In this document: positions 7,699 through 16,563 of the stretch, piece by piece
Position numbering within the stretch: position 1 is the first letter of the stretch
Layout: the number at the start of each line of letters is the position of its first letter
Assembly: GCA_013426785.1 (NCBI GenBank)
Contig: JACDZI010000001.1
Span: forward strand, 93,425-157,424
From: Rhodocyclaceae bacterium
Lineage (GTDB): Bacteria; Pseudomonadota; Gammaproteobacteria; Burkholderiales; Rhodocyclaceae
Direction: 5' to 3'
Length of the DNA: 64,000 nucleotides
Made by a program: the position numbers and the translations under genes
Notes under the pieces: generated by a model
What the model was told of the DNA's origin: nothing
Database searches by the model: none
The model's input: only the letters and a program-made list of their open reading frames with translations

Positions 7699-8270
7699 TC
7701 TCGATCAACGATGAACTGGCTGCCTTTCGTCCCGACCTGTTGCGCTTTGCGCGCCTGCAATTGCGCGACGACCAACTCGCGGAGGATGTCGTGCAGGAAA
7801 CCTTGATCGGTGCCTTTGTCGGGCAAGAGCAATTTGCCGGCCGTGCCGCGCTGAAAACCTGGTTGTTCTCGATCCTGAAGAACAAGATCGTCGACGCTCT
7901 GCGCGGTCGCGAACGCAGCACCAACATCTCCGCACTCGCGGGCGAGGAGGAGGAATTCGACCAGGCCTTCGACCGGCTGTTCAAGGAGAACGGTCACTGG
8001 ACGCCGGCAAACCGGCCCGCCGACTGGGGCGACCCGGAGGAAATGCTACGGCAATCGCAGTTCTGGCGCGTTTTCGATGTCTGCCTGAATCACCTGCCGG
8101 CGCATACCAGCCGCGTCTTCATGATGCGCGAATTTCTCGAACTGGATCTGGCGGAAATTTGCCGCGAGTTGCAGATCAGCCAGGGTAATTGCTATGTGAT
8201 CCTCCATCGGGCGCGCCACCAACTGCGGTCCTGCCTCGAAAAAAGCTGGTTTGGGAGAGGAGAAGCATGA
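7695..8270 (+). CDS. ECF RNA polymerase sigma factor
   Basis: A 191-residue sigma-70 family factor of the extracytoplasmic-function group. Region 2 holds DDQLAEDVVQETLIGAF and LKTWLFSILKNKIVDALR. Region 4 holds LDLAEICRELQISQGNCYVILHRAR, the -35 recognition helix-turn-helix. It sits between DoxX and a small zinc-finger anti-sigma, overlapping both by four bases, so it most likely drives its own RiPP operon in response to metal or redox stress. This resembles the sigma control described for bufferin operons in other proteobacteria. Confidence 0.93.
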   Translation: MISINDELAAFRPDLLRFARLQLRDDQLAEDVVQETLIGAFVGQEQFAGRAALKTWLFSILKNKIVDALRGRERSTNISALAGEEEEFDQAFDRLFKENGHWTPANRPADWGDPEEMLRQSQFWRVFDVCLNHLPAHTSRVFMMREFLELDLAEICRELQISQGNCYVILHRARHQLRSCLEKSWFGRGEA

Positions 8271-8464
8271 TGCTGAGCTGCAAGGAAATCACCCACCTGA
8301 TTTCAGAATCCCAGGACCGCCCGCTGGGTTTCAGGCAGCGCCTCGACCTGAAGCTGCACCTGCTGATGTGCCATGGCTGTGCGAATTACCGCGAACACAT
8401 CGATTTCCTGCATCAGGCCTGTCGCAACCACCCCGCCCGCCCGGACAGGGAGAAGGTGCCTTAA
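8267..8464 (+). CDS. Zinc-finger anti-sigma factor (zf-HC2 type)
   Basis: A 65-residue cytosolic protein. It carries the HxxxCxxC zinc motif of anti-sigma factors (HLLMCHGC) after an LKL helix, and starts MMLSCKEITHLISESQDRPL, which is typical of this family. It overlaps the ECF gene by ATGA and is the last gene before a hairpin terminator. No membrane segment is present, so it is a soluble ZAS-type anti-sigma that probably senses metal or thiol state through its Cys/His ligands. Confidence 0.85.
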   Translation: MMLSCKEITHLISESQDRPLGFRQRLDLKLHLLMCHGCANYREHIDFLHQACRNHPARPDREKVP

Positions 8465-8481
8465 CGGCCCTGAATGTCCTT

Positions 8482-8504
8482 ATTCCGCGCCAGCGCGGAA
8501 TTTT
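8482..8504 (+). terminator. Rho-independent terminator of the RiPP operon
   Basis: Perfect 8-bp stem ATTCCGCG/CGCGGAAT with a CCAG loop, running into TTTT, 18 bases after the anti-sigma stop. Confidence 0.8.
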
Positions 8505-8531
8505 CGCATGACGGTAAACTAGAATCCACCG

Positions 8532-9356
8532 ATGAACTCACGCCATGCCGACAAGCTCGAACTTCTCTCCGCCACCCCGAAAAAACCGCGCCCCGGCGCC
8601 CCGCCACTGCTGTTTCTCCATGGCGCCTATACCGCCGCCTGGTGCTGGCAGGAATACAGCCTGCCGTTCTTTGCCGCCGCCGGTTTTCACAGTCATGCGC
8701 TGAGTTTTTCCGGTCATGGTGCCAGCCGGCGGCGCGAGCACCTCGACCATTATTCGATCAGTAATTACGTCGAGGATGTCGTCGAGACGATTGCCGGGCT
8801 GCCCGCACCGCCGGTATTGATCGGCCACTCGATGGGTGGCTTCGTCTTGCAGAAGTATCTGGAAGAGCACGCCGCCCCCGCTGCCATCCTGATGTGCTCG
8901 GTTCCCCCCCAGGGCTTGGCCGCATCGGCCATTGGCATGCTGTTCGGCCACCCCAGCGTCTTTGCCGATCTCAACCAGTTGATGAGCGGGGGCGAAGTGT
9001 CCATCGACGGGTTGCGCAATGCGCTGTTCGCCCAGCCGGTCGCGCTGAAGGAACTGACGCGCTACTACCATCTGGCCCAGCCCGAGTCGCACCGCGCCAT
9101 CTGGGACATGATGCTGTTCAACCTGCCGCGTCCGAACCGGGTGCTGGCCCATCTGCCAGACGGACGCGAAGACCTGTTGATCCTCGGCGCCGAACAGGAC
9201 ATTATCATCCCCGCATCACTGGTCGAGATGACCGCGCGCAGCTACGGGGCGCGGGCTACGATCTTCCCTGACATGGGCCACGGCCTGATGCTGGAAGCCG
9301 ACTGGCGCATTCCGGCGCAGGCCATGTTGGACTGGCTGCGGCAGCGCTTCCCATAA
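8532..9356 (+). CDS. Alpha/beta hydrolase
   Basis: A 274-residue serine hydrolase of the alpha/beta fold. The oxyanion segment LLFLHGAYTAAWCW lies at about residues 29-42. The nucleophile elbow GHSMGG is near residue 100, the acid is in ILGAEQD near 223, and the histidine in FPDMGHGLM near 253. The lid region between about 130 and 190 is helical. The substrate cannot be told. Its TAA is written by the first bases of a dispersed repeat (cca TAA AA), and the convergent sdaA frame runs 100 bases into its 3' end. Confidence 0.88.
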   Translation: MNSRHADKLELLSATPKKPRPGAPPLLFLHGAYTAAWCWQEYSLPFFAAAGFHSHALSFSGHGASRRREHLDHYSISNYVEDVVETIAGLPAPPVLIGHSMGGFVLQKYLEEHAAPAAILMCSVPPQGLAASAIGMLFGHPSVFADLNQLMSGGEVSIDGLRNALFAQPVALKELTRYYHLAQPESHRAIWDMMLFNLPRPNRVLAHLPDGREDLLILGAEQDIIIPASLVEMTARSYGARATIFPDMGHGLMLEADWRIPAQAMLDWLRQRFP

Positions 9357-10629
9357 AAGTCGGCGCTGGCGGGACGGTGTCCGGGGAGTGCTCAGCTACC
9401 CATGGATGGGAAACCCGGCTGCCCCCCTTGCGCAGGTCATGGGCCTTGGCCAGCCCGCCCGCCGCGGTTTCCCGGTAGATCGCCTTCATGTCGCAACCGG
9501 TCTCCCACATGGTTCGCACCACTTCGTCGAATGAGACGATGTGCCGGCCATCCGACAGCAGCGCATAGGCGGCGCAATCGACCGCGCGCACGGCAGCGAT
9601 GGCATTGCGTTCGATGCAGGGAATCTGCACATAGCCGCCGATCGGGTCGCAGGTCAGACCTAGGTGATGTTCCAGCCCCATCTCGGCGGCGTATTCGATC
9701 TGGCGTACCGAACCGCCCAGCAGTTGTGCGGCAGCGGCGGCAGCCATCGCGCAGGCCGTGCCCACCTCGCCCTGGCAGCCGACTTCGGCCCCGGAGATCG
9801 ACGCGTTGCGCTTGACGATGTTGCCGATCAGGCCCGCCGTGGCAAGGGCGTGGAGTATCTTTTCCTTCGACAGCTTCGACTGCCGTTGCAGGAACAAGAG
9901 CACCGCCGGCAACACCCCGCTGGCGCCGCAGGTGGGCGCCGTCACCACTTCGCCACCTGCGGCATTTTCTTCGGAGACCGCCAGCGCATAGGCGAACAGC
10001 GTCGCCGTCTGGCCGAAATAGCCGGCCAGGCTTTGCGCCCGCACATGGTAGGCAGCGGCCTTGCGCGGCACATTCAGGCTGCCCGGCAGCCGACCCTCGG
10101 CGTTGAGGCCCGTTTCGATGGCGCGCTGCATGGTGGCCCAGATCGTTTGCAGATATGGCCCGATCGCCTCGCTCTCATGCCGGCCAACCAGTTCCCAGAT
10201 CAGCAGGCCTTCCGCTTCGCAGGCGGCCAGCACCTCGTTCATGCCGGCGTAGGGATAAACGTCGGCCCAGCTCTCGGGTCGGCCCTGCTCATCTAGCAGG
10301 GCGCCGCCCCCGGCGGAATAGACGCTACGTTCGGCGACAACCTGACCGGCAGCATCGAGGGCCTCGAAGCGCAGACCATTCGGGTGGTATGGCAGGCGCT
10401 GTTCCGGTAACCAGACGATCTCGACCGGCAGTGGCGCGAACGGCATGCTGACGGCGCGATCCGTCAGGTGGCCGCGACCGGTGGCCGCCAGGCTGCCGTA
10501 AAGCGTGACCCGAATGGCTACCACCACCGGCAACGATGCCGCAAATGCCTCCGCCGCGATGCGCGGCCCCATGGTGTGGCTGCTGGAGGGACCGAGCCCG
10601 ATGCGATAGAGCGCCTTAAGCGATTTCAC
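9256..10629 (-). CDS. sdaA: L-serine ammonia-lyase (iron-sulfur type) with a run-on C-terminus
   Basis: Converts L-serine to pyruvate and ammonia using a [4Fe-4S] cluster. The frame is 457 residues, longer than the core needs. It shows [12 protein letters not shown] at the N-terminus, [14 protein letters not shown], and the cluster cysteines in [14 protein letters not shown], with GCDM further on. After [19 protein letters not shown] the sequence becomes unfamiliar. It passes through a dispersed repeat (TVPPAPTF) and then reads about 33 residues purely antisense to the hydrolase. The native stop has probably been lost around the repeat. It overlaps the preceding PLP enzyme (ATGA) and ends the catabolic operon. 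Confidence 0.9.
   Translation of the reverse strand: MKSLKALYRIGLGPSSSHTMGPRIAAEAFAASLPVVVAIRVTLYGSLAATGRGHLTDRAVSMPFAPLPVEIVWLPEQRLPYHPNGLRFEALDAAGQVVAERSVYSAGGGALLDEQGRPESWADVYPYAGMNEVLAACEAEGLLIWELVGRHESEAIGPYLQTIWATMQRAIETGLNAEGRLPGSLNVPRKAAAYHVRAQSLAGYFGQTATLFAYALAVSEENAAGGEVVTAPTCGASGVLPAVLLFLQRQSKLSKEKILHALATAGLIGNIVKRNASISGAEVGCQGEVGTACAMAAAAAAQLLGGSVRQIEYAAEMGLEHHLGLTCDPIGGYVQIPCIERNAIAAVRAVDCAAYALLSDGRHIVSFDEVVRTMWETGCDMKAIYRETAAGGLAKAHDLRKGGSRVSHPWVAEHSPDTVPPAPTFMGSAAAASPTWPAPECASRLPASGRGPCQGRS
9355..9377 (+). repeat. Dispersed 24-bp repeat, copy 4 (convergent junction, inside the sdaA frame)
   Basis: The copy begins in the hydrolase stop codon and is read on the other strand, in frame with sdaA, as TVPPAPTF. 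Confidence 0.9.
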
Positions 10630-12086
10630 CCGGCCAGCACTTCGGCGTTGAAGTCCTCAATCAACCGGTCGAGTTCGGCCGACTGGGTACGCAGGCAGCC
10701 CCAGTAGTTGCGGTGGTCGCTCCACTGGGCGCGCAACTCGTCGACCGACTTGCCGAGTTGCTCGACCCAGGAGAAATACTTGAGCTGGTGCACGCGGCGC
10801 TGGTCGATATGCGAAAGTTCGAGGACATGGTCGATCGACAGGCCGGACAGGCGATCATAATCGCGGTCGGCCTGGCGCTGGTCGTAACGGCCGCGCTCGG
10901 CATCGAGTTCCGTGAGGCGGCTCTGGTACATCGCCATCGAATCGGTGAACACCGTAAACACTACATCCTGCTCGCCCAACTCGTAGTACTTGGCGAACTT
11001 GATCGCGCTGATCAGGTTGCCGATGCTCGAAATCCCCATCCACTCCAACTGGTCAAGGATCGCTTGGCTGACGCCGTTTTCCGCCAGCCGGCGCTGACCA
11101 GCCGGATCGTTGAACAGCCGCATGAAGCGGATCGGCAGTTCGTCATCGACGCCGATCGCCATGTCGGTTTCGCGCATATTGTGAATCCAGGGAATGTGCT
11201 TGTCGCCGATGCCCTCGATGCGGTGGTCGCCAAAGCCGTTTTCCAGGATGGTCGGGCATTGCAGCGCTTCCCCGACGGCCACCTTGCTGCCGGGGAAGTG
11301 ATCGCGCAGGTAGGAGCCGGCCGACATCGTGCCGGCGGAGCCGGAGGACAGCACCGCGCCGGCAACGCAGTCACCGGGGCGGGCGATCTGCCGGAACACC
11401 TCGGCCATCGCCGGGCCGGTGACGTTGTAGTGCCACAGCGCATTCGGCAACTGGTCGAACTGGTTGAAGATCACCGCTTCGGGCCGCGTGCGCTCCAGCT
11501 CGATGCACTTGTCGAAGATTTCCTTGACGTTGGATTCGCAGCCCGGCGTGGCGATCACTTCCTCGGCCATGGTACGCAGCCAGGCAAAGCGTTCCTGCGA
11601 CATGCCTTCCGGCAGGATGGCGACGGACGGGCAGGACAAGAGGCGCGAGATGTAGGCGCCGCCGCGACAGTAGTTGCCGGTGCTGGGCCATACCGCCTTC
11701 TGGGTGGTCGGGTCGAAACGCCCGGTGACCAGTTCCGGCAGCAAACAGGAAATCGCCGGGCCGACCTTGTGCGCCCCGGTCGGGAACCACTTGCCGACGA
11801 TGCCCACAATACGTGCCTGGGTGCCGGTGATAATGGACGGCAGCTCGACGAAATTCACCCCGCCAAAACCACCGCCCCGCTCCTGCGGCGCGTTGTGCCA
11901 GTTGATGCGGAATAGGTTGCGCACATGCACATCCCATAGGCCGACGTTGGCCAGTTCCTGCTTGATGGAATCGGGAATCAGCGCCGGGTCGCGCATCTGC
12001 GCGTAGGTGGGCAGGAGGATGCCGTTCTCGCGGCAGCGCTGGATGTTCTTTTTCCGCTGGGCGGCATTGATGTGCAGGTCGATCAT
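10626..12086 (-). CDS. TrpB/cysteine-synthase fold PLP enzyme of unknown substrate
   Basis: A 486-residue fold-type II PLP enzyme. The Schiff-base lysine is probably in WFPTGAHKVGPA, which mirrors the TGAHK of tryptophan synthase beta. The phosphate loop is SSGSAGTMSAG. The family is annotated only as PLP-dependent beta-family protein and I know of no proven reaction. Its place between a threonine-synthase-like enzyme and serine dehydratase suggests beta-elimination or replacement on an amino acid released by the carbamoylases. It lies nine bases from the upstream gene and overlaps sdaA. Confidence 0.8.
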   Translation of the reverse strand: MIDLHINAAQRKKNIQRCRENGILLPTYAQMRDPALIPDSIKQELANVGLWDVHVRNLFRINWHNAPQERGGGFGGVNFVELPSIITGTQARIVGIVGKWFPTGAHKVGPAISCLLPELVTGRFDPTTQKAVWPSTGNYCRGGAYISRLLSCPSVAILPEGMSQERFAWLRTMAEEVIATPGCESNVKEIFDKCIELERTRPEAVIFNQFDQLPNALWHYNVTGPAMAEVFRQIARPGDCVAGAVLSSGSAGTMSAGSYLRDHFPGSKVAVGEALQCPTILENGFGDHRIEGIGDKHIPWIHNMRETDMAIGVDDELPIRFMRLFNDPAGQRRLAENGVSQAILDQLEWMGISSIGNLISAIKFAKYYELGEQDVVFTVFTDSMAMYQSRLTELDAERGRYDQRQADRDYDRLSGLSIDHVLELSHIDQRRVHQLKYFSWVEQLGKSVDELRAQWSDHRNYWGCLRTQSAELDRLIEDFNAEVLAG

Positions 12087-12095
12087 GGGATGTCC

Positions 12096-13268
12096 TCAAG
12101 TGTCAAGTCCGAGGCCTTGTGCCGCGGACTTGATGTCCTTCAAACCGGAACCGGTGATCAGCACCACGCATTGCTGTTCCGGGGCAATGCGCTCGCGTAC
12201 CTTCAGCCAGGCGGCGAAGGCCGCACTCGATGACGGTTCGGCGAACAGACCCGAACCGGCCGCAAGTGTTTTTTGTGCGGCGAGAATTTCACTGTCCGAC
12301 ACCGTGACGGCCTGGCCACCGTAGCGCTGCAACTTGGCCAGGGCGTGCAGGCCGTTGCGCGGCACATCGACGGCAATCGAATCCGCCACCGTATTCGATG
12401 ATCGGGGATCGTCAAAGGCCTCCGCACCGCTGCGGCCCGAGGCCAGCGCCCGCGCGATGGCGCTCGACCCGGCTGCCTGGCAGGCCCAGACGGTCGGCAT
12501 CCGGGCGATGCGACCCAGCCGGAGCAGGTTTTCGAAGCCGCGATAAACGCCAGCGAGAATGACCCCGTCCCCTACCGGCACGAACACATGGTCGGGGGTA
12601 ACGGCACCCGCTTGTTCGAGGTCGGCGACGATCTCGTAGGCAACGGTTTTCTTGCCCTCGATGGTCAGCGGGTTGTAGGCGGTATTGCGCGACAGCGAAC
12701 CGGTCCGCTGCGAGTATTCGAGGGAAAGATCGAAAGACTGGTCGTAAGTGCCGTCGACCGGAATCAGCGCGGCCCCGTATTGCAGCACCTGGATGCGCTT
12801 GGCCACCGGCGCGCTGGCCGGCAGGAACACCTTGACGCGCAAGCCGGCCGCCGCGCCCACCGCCGCCATGCTCGATGCCGCATTGCCGGTCGAGGCCAGC
12901 ACGATTTCCTGCACGCCATGCTGCCGGGCAAAGCCGGCGACCAGCCAGGAGGCGCGATCCTTGAACGATCCCGACGGGTTGCAGGTGTCGTCCTTGAGCC
13001 ACAGGCCGGGCGCGGCCAATTCACGCCGTAGCCGTTCCGGCGCCCACAGCGGCGTGTTGCCGACCGGGACCGACGGCAACCACGCTCCCGCCACGGGCAG
13101 GGGAGTGGCACCGGGTTCGGGCGTGCCCTCCCACTCCACTTCGAGGATGCCGGCCAGCGGCCGTTCCGGCTGCTGCGTGGTCGCGCAGACGTCGCACAGG
13201 TAGCGGCCCGGAGCAATCTCGTAGGTCGCGCCGCAGCCGGCGCAGCGATAGAACCACTTGATTTTCAT
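12096..13268 (-). CDS. Threonine-synthase-like PLP lyase with N-terminal zinc ribbon
   Basis: A 390-residue fold-type II PLP enzyme. The N-terminus carries two CxxC pairs (CAGC and CDVC) forming a rubredoxin-like ribbon, as in threonine-synthase-like proteins. The PLP lysine is in NPSGSFKDRAS, the glycine loop in ASTGNAASSMA, and the C-terminal serine-rich site in LITGSGLKD. ATG 13268 overlaps the carbamoylase stop; the longer ORF start is a shadow. In this operon it more likely acts in amino acid breakdown (threonine- or diaminopropionate-type) than in threonine synthesis. The reaction is not decided by sequence. Confidence 0.8.
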   Translation of the reverse strand: MKIKWFYRCAGCGATYEIAPGRYLCDVCATTQQPERPLAGILEVEWEGTPEPGATPLPVAGAWLPSVPVGNTPLWAPERLRRELAAPGLWLKDDTCNPSGSFKDRASWLVAGFARQHGVQEIVLASTGNAASSMAAVGAAAGLRVKVFLPASAPVAKRIQVLQYGAALIPVDGTYDQSFDLSLEYSQRTGSLSRNTAYNPLTIEGKKTVAYEIVADLEQAGAVTPDHVFVPVGDGVILAGVYRGFENLLRLGRIARMPTVWACQAAGSSAIARALASGRSGAEAFDDPRSSNTVADSIAVDVPRNGLHALAKLQRYGGQAVTVSDSEILAAQKTLAAGSGLFAEPSSSAAFAAWLKVRERIAPEQQCVVLITGSGLKDIKSAAQGLGLDT

Positions 13269-14203
13269 TCCGGCGGGAGGATCGCACCCTTGCGCTCGAC
13301 GATCATGCGGTAGTGTTCCGGCTGTCGATGCACGGCGAAATTGAACACGCTGTTCTTGTAGGAATTGCACAGGTCGAGGTCGCAGCGCGCTACGACCAGT
13401 TCATCGCCCAGCGTAGTGCAACTGCCGACGATCTCGCCCGAGGGCGCGATGATCGAACTGTTGCCGATCATGTCGCAGCCTTCCTCACAGCCGGCCTTGG
13501 CCACGCCGATCACCCAGGTGCCGTTCTGGTAGGCACCCGCCTGCATCACCAGTTGGTTATGGAAGTGCGAGAGATTGTCATGCACCGGCGCGGGCGGGTT
13601 GTGCACCGGCGTGTTGTAACCGAGCAGGATCATCTCGACCCCTTGCAGGCCCATGACACGATACGTTTCCGGCCAGCGGCGGTCGTTGCAGATCGCCATG
13701 CCAATGATGCCGCCGTAGGCGCGCGTCACGTTGAAGTTGAGGTTGCCGACTTCGAAATAGCGTTTTTCGAGGTGCTGGAAACGCCGCCAGGGCTCGTGCT
13801 CGGCATGGCCGGGCAGGTGGATCTTGCGGTATTTGCCGACGATCGTGCCGGTCTTGTCGACCAGAATGGAGGTGTTGAAGCGGCGTGCCCGCCCCTCCTC
13901 CTCGGTCAGCTCGGCATAGCCGAGATAGAAGCCGATGCCCAGTTTCCTGGCTTCCTCGAATAGCGGGCGGGTGAGCGGCCCAGGCATCGCGTGCTCGAAG
14001 AAACTATCCACCTCGGCCTGGTCTTCCATGTACCAGCGCGGAAAGAACGTGGTCAGCGCCAGTTCGGGAAACACCACCACATCGCAGGACATCACGGCCG
14101 CTTCGCGCAGCAGTTCGAGCAGGCGCCTGACGACGCTTTCCCGGCTGTCGCTGCGCTGGACCGGGCCAAGCTGCGCCGCCCCGAGCTTGATGATTCTTGT
14201 CAT
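13265..14203 (-). CDS. N-carbamoyl-D-amino acid amidohydrolase (nitrilase superfamily)
   Basis: A 312-residue carbon-nitrogen hydrolase. The triad residues fall at Glu47 (VVFPELAL), Lys127 (GKYRKIHLPG) and Cys172 (AICNDRRWPE). These are the same positions as in the Agrobacterium D-carbamoylase, and the flanking FPRWYM and CNDRRWPE are typical of that enzyme. It would release D-amino acid, CO2 and ammonia from N-carbamoyl-D-amino acids. It follows the L-type carbamoylase by 29 bases, so both enantiomers of a ureido acid could be handled. No hydantoinase is in the window. Confidence 0.85.
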   Translation of the reverse strand: MTRIIKLGAAQLGPVQRSDSRESVVRRLLELLREAAVMSCDVVVFPELALTTFFPRWYMEDQAEVDSFFEHAMPGPLTRPLFEEARKLGIGFYLGYAELTEEEGRARRFNTSILVDKTGTIVGKYRKIHLPGHAEHEPWRRFQHLEKRYFEVGNLNFNVTRAYGGIIGMAICNDRRWPETYRVMGLQGVEMILLGYNTPVHNPPAPVHDNLSHFHNQLVMQAGAYQNGTWVIGVAKAGCEEGCDMIGNSSIIAPSGEIVGSCTTLGDELVVARCDLDLCNSYKNSVFNFAVHRQPEHYRMIVERKGAILPPE

Positions 14204-14232
14204 GCCTCTTCTCTCTTCTCGTTTTGATTTTT

Positions 14233-15483
14233 TCAGTTCGACAGCTTCAGTAGCGTGTGCAGCAGCACGTTGGCACCCGCCTCCAGGTCGGGCAGCGCGG
14301 TGAATTCCTTGACGTTGTGGCTGATGCCAGCAACGCTGGGCACGAAGATCATGCCGGCCGGGCAGATCCGCGCCAGCATCTGCGCATCGTGGCCGGCACC
14401 GCTGGGTAGCCGCCGCACCGTATGGCCGAGTTGCCGTGCGGTGTCTTCGACCAGCCCGACCACTGTCGGGTCAAAGGCCACCGGTTCAAAACGCGCCAGC
14501 ATGCGGTGACTGACCGTGACGCCTTCCGCCGCGGCAATCGCCGCCACGAATTCATGCAGCAGGCGTTCTGCTTCTTGTAGCCGGGTCTCGTCGGTGTTGC
14601 GCAGGTCGACGGTGAAGATCGCCTGGTTGGCGATGACATTCACCAAATTGGGCGACAGCTGGATGGAACCGACCGTCGCGACCTGGTCGCCGCCCAGCGC
14701 GTGGGCGATCTCGCGCACCTCGCTGGCGACGGCGCAGGCAACATAAGCCGCATCGTGGCGCAGGCGCAGCGGCGTGGTGCCGGCGTGGTTGGACACGCCC
14801 GTCACCGTGAATTCAGTCCAGGAAATGCCCTGCACCCCCTCGACCGCCCCGATGGTGATGCCCTCGCTGTCGAGCACCGGCCCCTGCTCGACATGCAGTT
14901 CCACATAGGCATGCACCTGCGGCTGGCCGACCGGTGCCGTCCCGCCATAGCCGACTTTTTCCAGGCAGTCGCCGACCGCCTGGCCGTCGATGCCGACCGT
15001 CGCCAGCGCCGTTGCCAGCGGCAGGCCACCGACATAGACGAGGCTGCCCATCATGTCCGGATTGAAGCGCGCGCCTTCTTCGTTGGTGAAGAAAGCCACC
15101 GCCAGCGGGCGGTGGGTAACGATGTTCGCGTCATTGAGGGTCTGGATCACTTGCAAACCGGCGAGTACCCCCAGGTTGCCGTCGTAGCGGCCGCCCGTCT
15201 TGACGGTATCGATGTGCGACCCGGCCATCACCGGCGGTCCGGACTCGTTACCGGCACGCACGCCGACAACGTTGCCGATCATGTCGATGCTGACCGACAG
15301 ACCCAATTCCTTCATCCAGCCGACCACGAGGTCGCGCCCGGCACGATCCGCGTCACTCAGCGCCAGGCGACAGACTCCGCCGCCCTCAATCGCGCCGACT
15401 GCAGCAAGAGCATCGATACGGGCCGCCAGGCGACCCGCATCGATGCGCAACGCCGTCAGGCTGGCGTTGGTCATGTTGCCCAT
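14233..15483 (-). CDS. N-carbamoyl-L-amino acid hydrolase / beta-ureidopropionase family (M20)
   Basis: A 416-residue M20-type metallohydrolase of the HyuC/AmaB/allantoate amidohydrolase family. Metal ligands are visible in AGSHIDTVKTGGRYDGNLGV and FTNEEGARFNPD. The dimerisation-domain hallmark SNHAGTTPLRLRHDA and the late GAGHDAQML follow. It hydrolyses ureido or carbamoyl groups from amino acids. The ATG overlaps the dctP stop by one base; an alternative ATG lies three codons on. Its pairing with a D-carbamoylase and a TRAP importer points to catabolism of imported carbamoylated amino acids. Confidence 0.87.
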   Translation of the reverse strand: MGNMTNASLTALRIDAGRLAARIDALAAVGAIEGGGVCRLALSDADRAGRDLVVGWMKELGLSVSIDMIGNVVGVRAGNESGPPVMAGSHIDTVKTGGRYDGNLGVLAGLQVIQTLNDANIVTHRPLAVAFFTNEEGARFNPDMMGSLVYVGGLPLATALATVGIDGQAVGDCLEKVGYGGTAPVGQPQVHAYVELHVEQGPVLDSEGITIGAVEGVQGISWTEFTVTGVSNHAGTTPLRLRHDAAYVACAVASEVREIAHALGGDQVATVGSIQLSPNLVNVIANQAIFTVDLRNTDETRLQEAERLLHEFVAAIAAAEGVTVSHRMLARFEPVAFDPTVVGLVEDTARQLGHTVRRLPSGAGHDAQMLARICPAGMIFVPSVAGISHNVKEFTALPDLEAGANVLLHTLLKLSN

Positions 15484-16520
15484 CAGTCCTTGGCAGCCTT
15501 GTCGATCGCCGCCAGGAACTCAACCATCAGGGCTTCGCCTTCCTTGCCATAGCTCTTGGCGATCTGCGCCTTGACCGCCGGCTGGGCCAGTTCGCGGAAC
15601 TTGGCAATCTCGGCCTTGGTCGGGGTGTAGACCTGCATCTTTTGGGCGAGTGCCGGCAAACCGCGCTCGGAGGCCTCGATGATGCGGTTGATGCCGCGGC
15701 AGGCAACGATGGCCGATTCGGCTGCTGCCTTGACGACTTCCTTCTCCTGAGCCGACAGGCTATCGAAAGCGCCCTTGTTCATGATCCAGACATAAGGTGT
15801 GAACAAGTGGTTGGTCAGGGTCAGGTACTTCTGCACTTCGTCAAACTTGGCGAACTTGACGATCGGGATCGGGTTCATCTGGCCGTCCGCCACGCCGGTT
15901 TGCAGCGAGGTATAGACCTCGGCCCAGTTGATCGCCACCGGCTGGCCACCCATGCTGCTGACCACCGACTTGTGCGATTCCAGACCCATGGTGCGGATCT
16001 TCAGGCCCTTCATGTCGTCGGGTGACTTGATCGGACGCTTGGAGTTGCTGAAAGCGAAGAAACCGCCGGAATCGCCAAAACCCAATACTTCGAGGCCGGT
16101 CTTCTTGGTGATGTCGGCCGCCAGTTTCTTACCGAAGGGGCCATCGAATACCTGATAAGTCGCCGCGATGTTCGGGTAGGCAAAGGGGACGTCGAGCACG
16201 CCAATCATCGGGTAGACCGAGGCAATGCCACCCACCGAGGAAATCGACGACTGCACGACACCGGACTTGACCTGCTGGATCACCTCGTTGTCCTTGCCGA
16301 GCTGGCCGTCAGGGAAAATCTCGACCTTGACCTCGCCGTTGGTACCGGACTCGACCAGCGACTTGAACACCACGGCCATGGCGCCGGTGCCATTGTCGAA
16401 GGGATCGTTCTTGTTCAGATGGGCCAGCTTGATGGTTTTTTCGGCGAAGGCCGTAGCCGGCATCATGCCGACCGAAACGGCGAGTGCTGCAGCAATTGCA
16501 ACTGACTTGAACATGTGCAT
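15483..16520 (-). CDS. dctP: TRAP transporter substrate-binding protein (DctP family)
   Basis: A 345-residue periplasmic binding protein. A signal peptide spans about residues 1-26 and ends ATAFAEK. DctP-family blocks are LAHLNKNDPFDNG, VEIFPDGQLGKDNEVIQQV, the arginine region GLKIRTMGLESHK (the usual carboxylate-binding Arg) and NWAEVYTSLQTGVADGQ. I chose ATG 16520 because GGAGG lies eight bases ahead of it. The Arg indicates a substrate with a carboxylate, in keeping with an N-carbamoyl amino acid. Confidence 0.92.
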   Translation of the reverse strand: MHMFKSVAIAAALAVSVGMMPATAFAEKTIKLAHLNKNDPFDNGTGAMAVVFKSLVESGTNGEVKVEIFPDGQLGKDNEVIQQVKSGVVQSSISSVGGIASVYPMIGVLDVPFAYPNIAATYQVFDGPFGKKLAADITKKTGLEVLGFGDSGGFFAFSNSKRPIKSPDDMKGLKIRTMGLESHKSVVSSMGGQPVAINWAEVYTSLQTGVADGQMNPIPIVKFAKFDEVQKYLTLTNHLFTPYVWIMNKGAFDSLSAQEKEVVKAAAESAIVACRGINRIIEASERGLPALAQKMQVYTPTKAEIAKFRELAQPAVKAQIAKSYGKEGEALMVEFLAAIDKAAKD

Positions 16521-16563
16521 GGTAAAGACCTCCATTGGGGCTAGGGTGGGTGAAACGGAAAAA

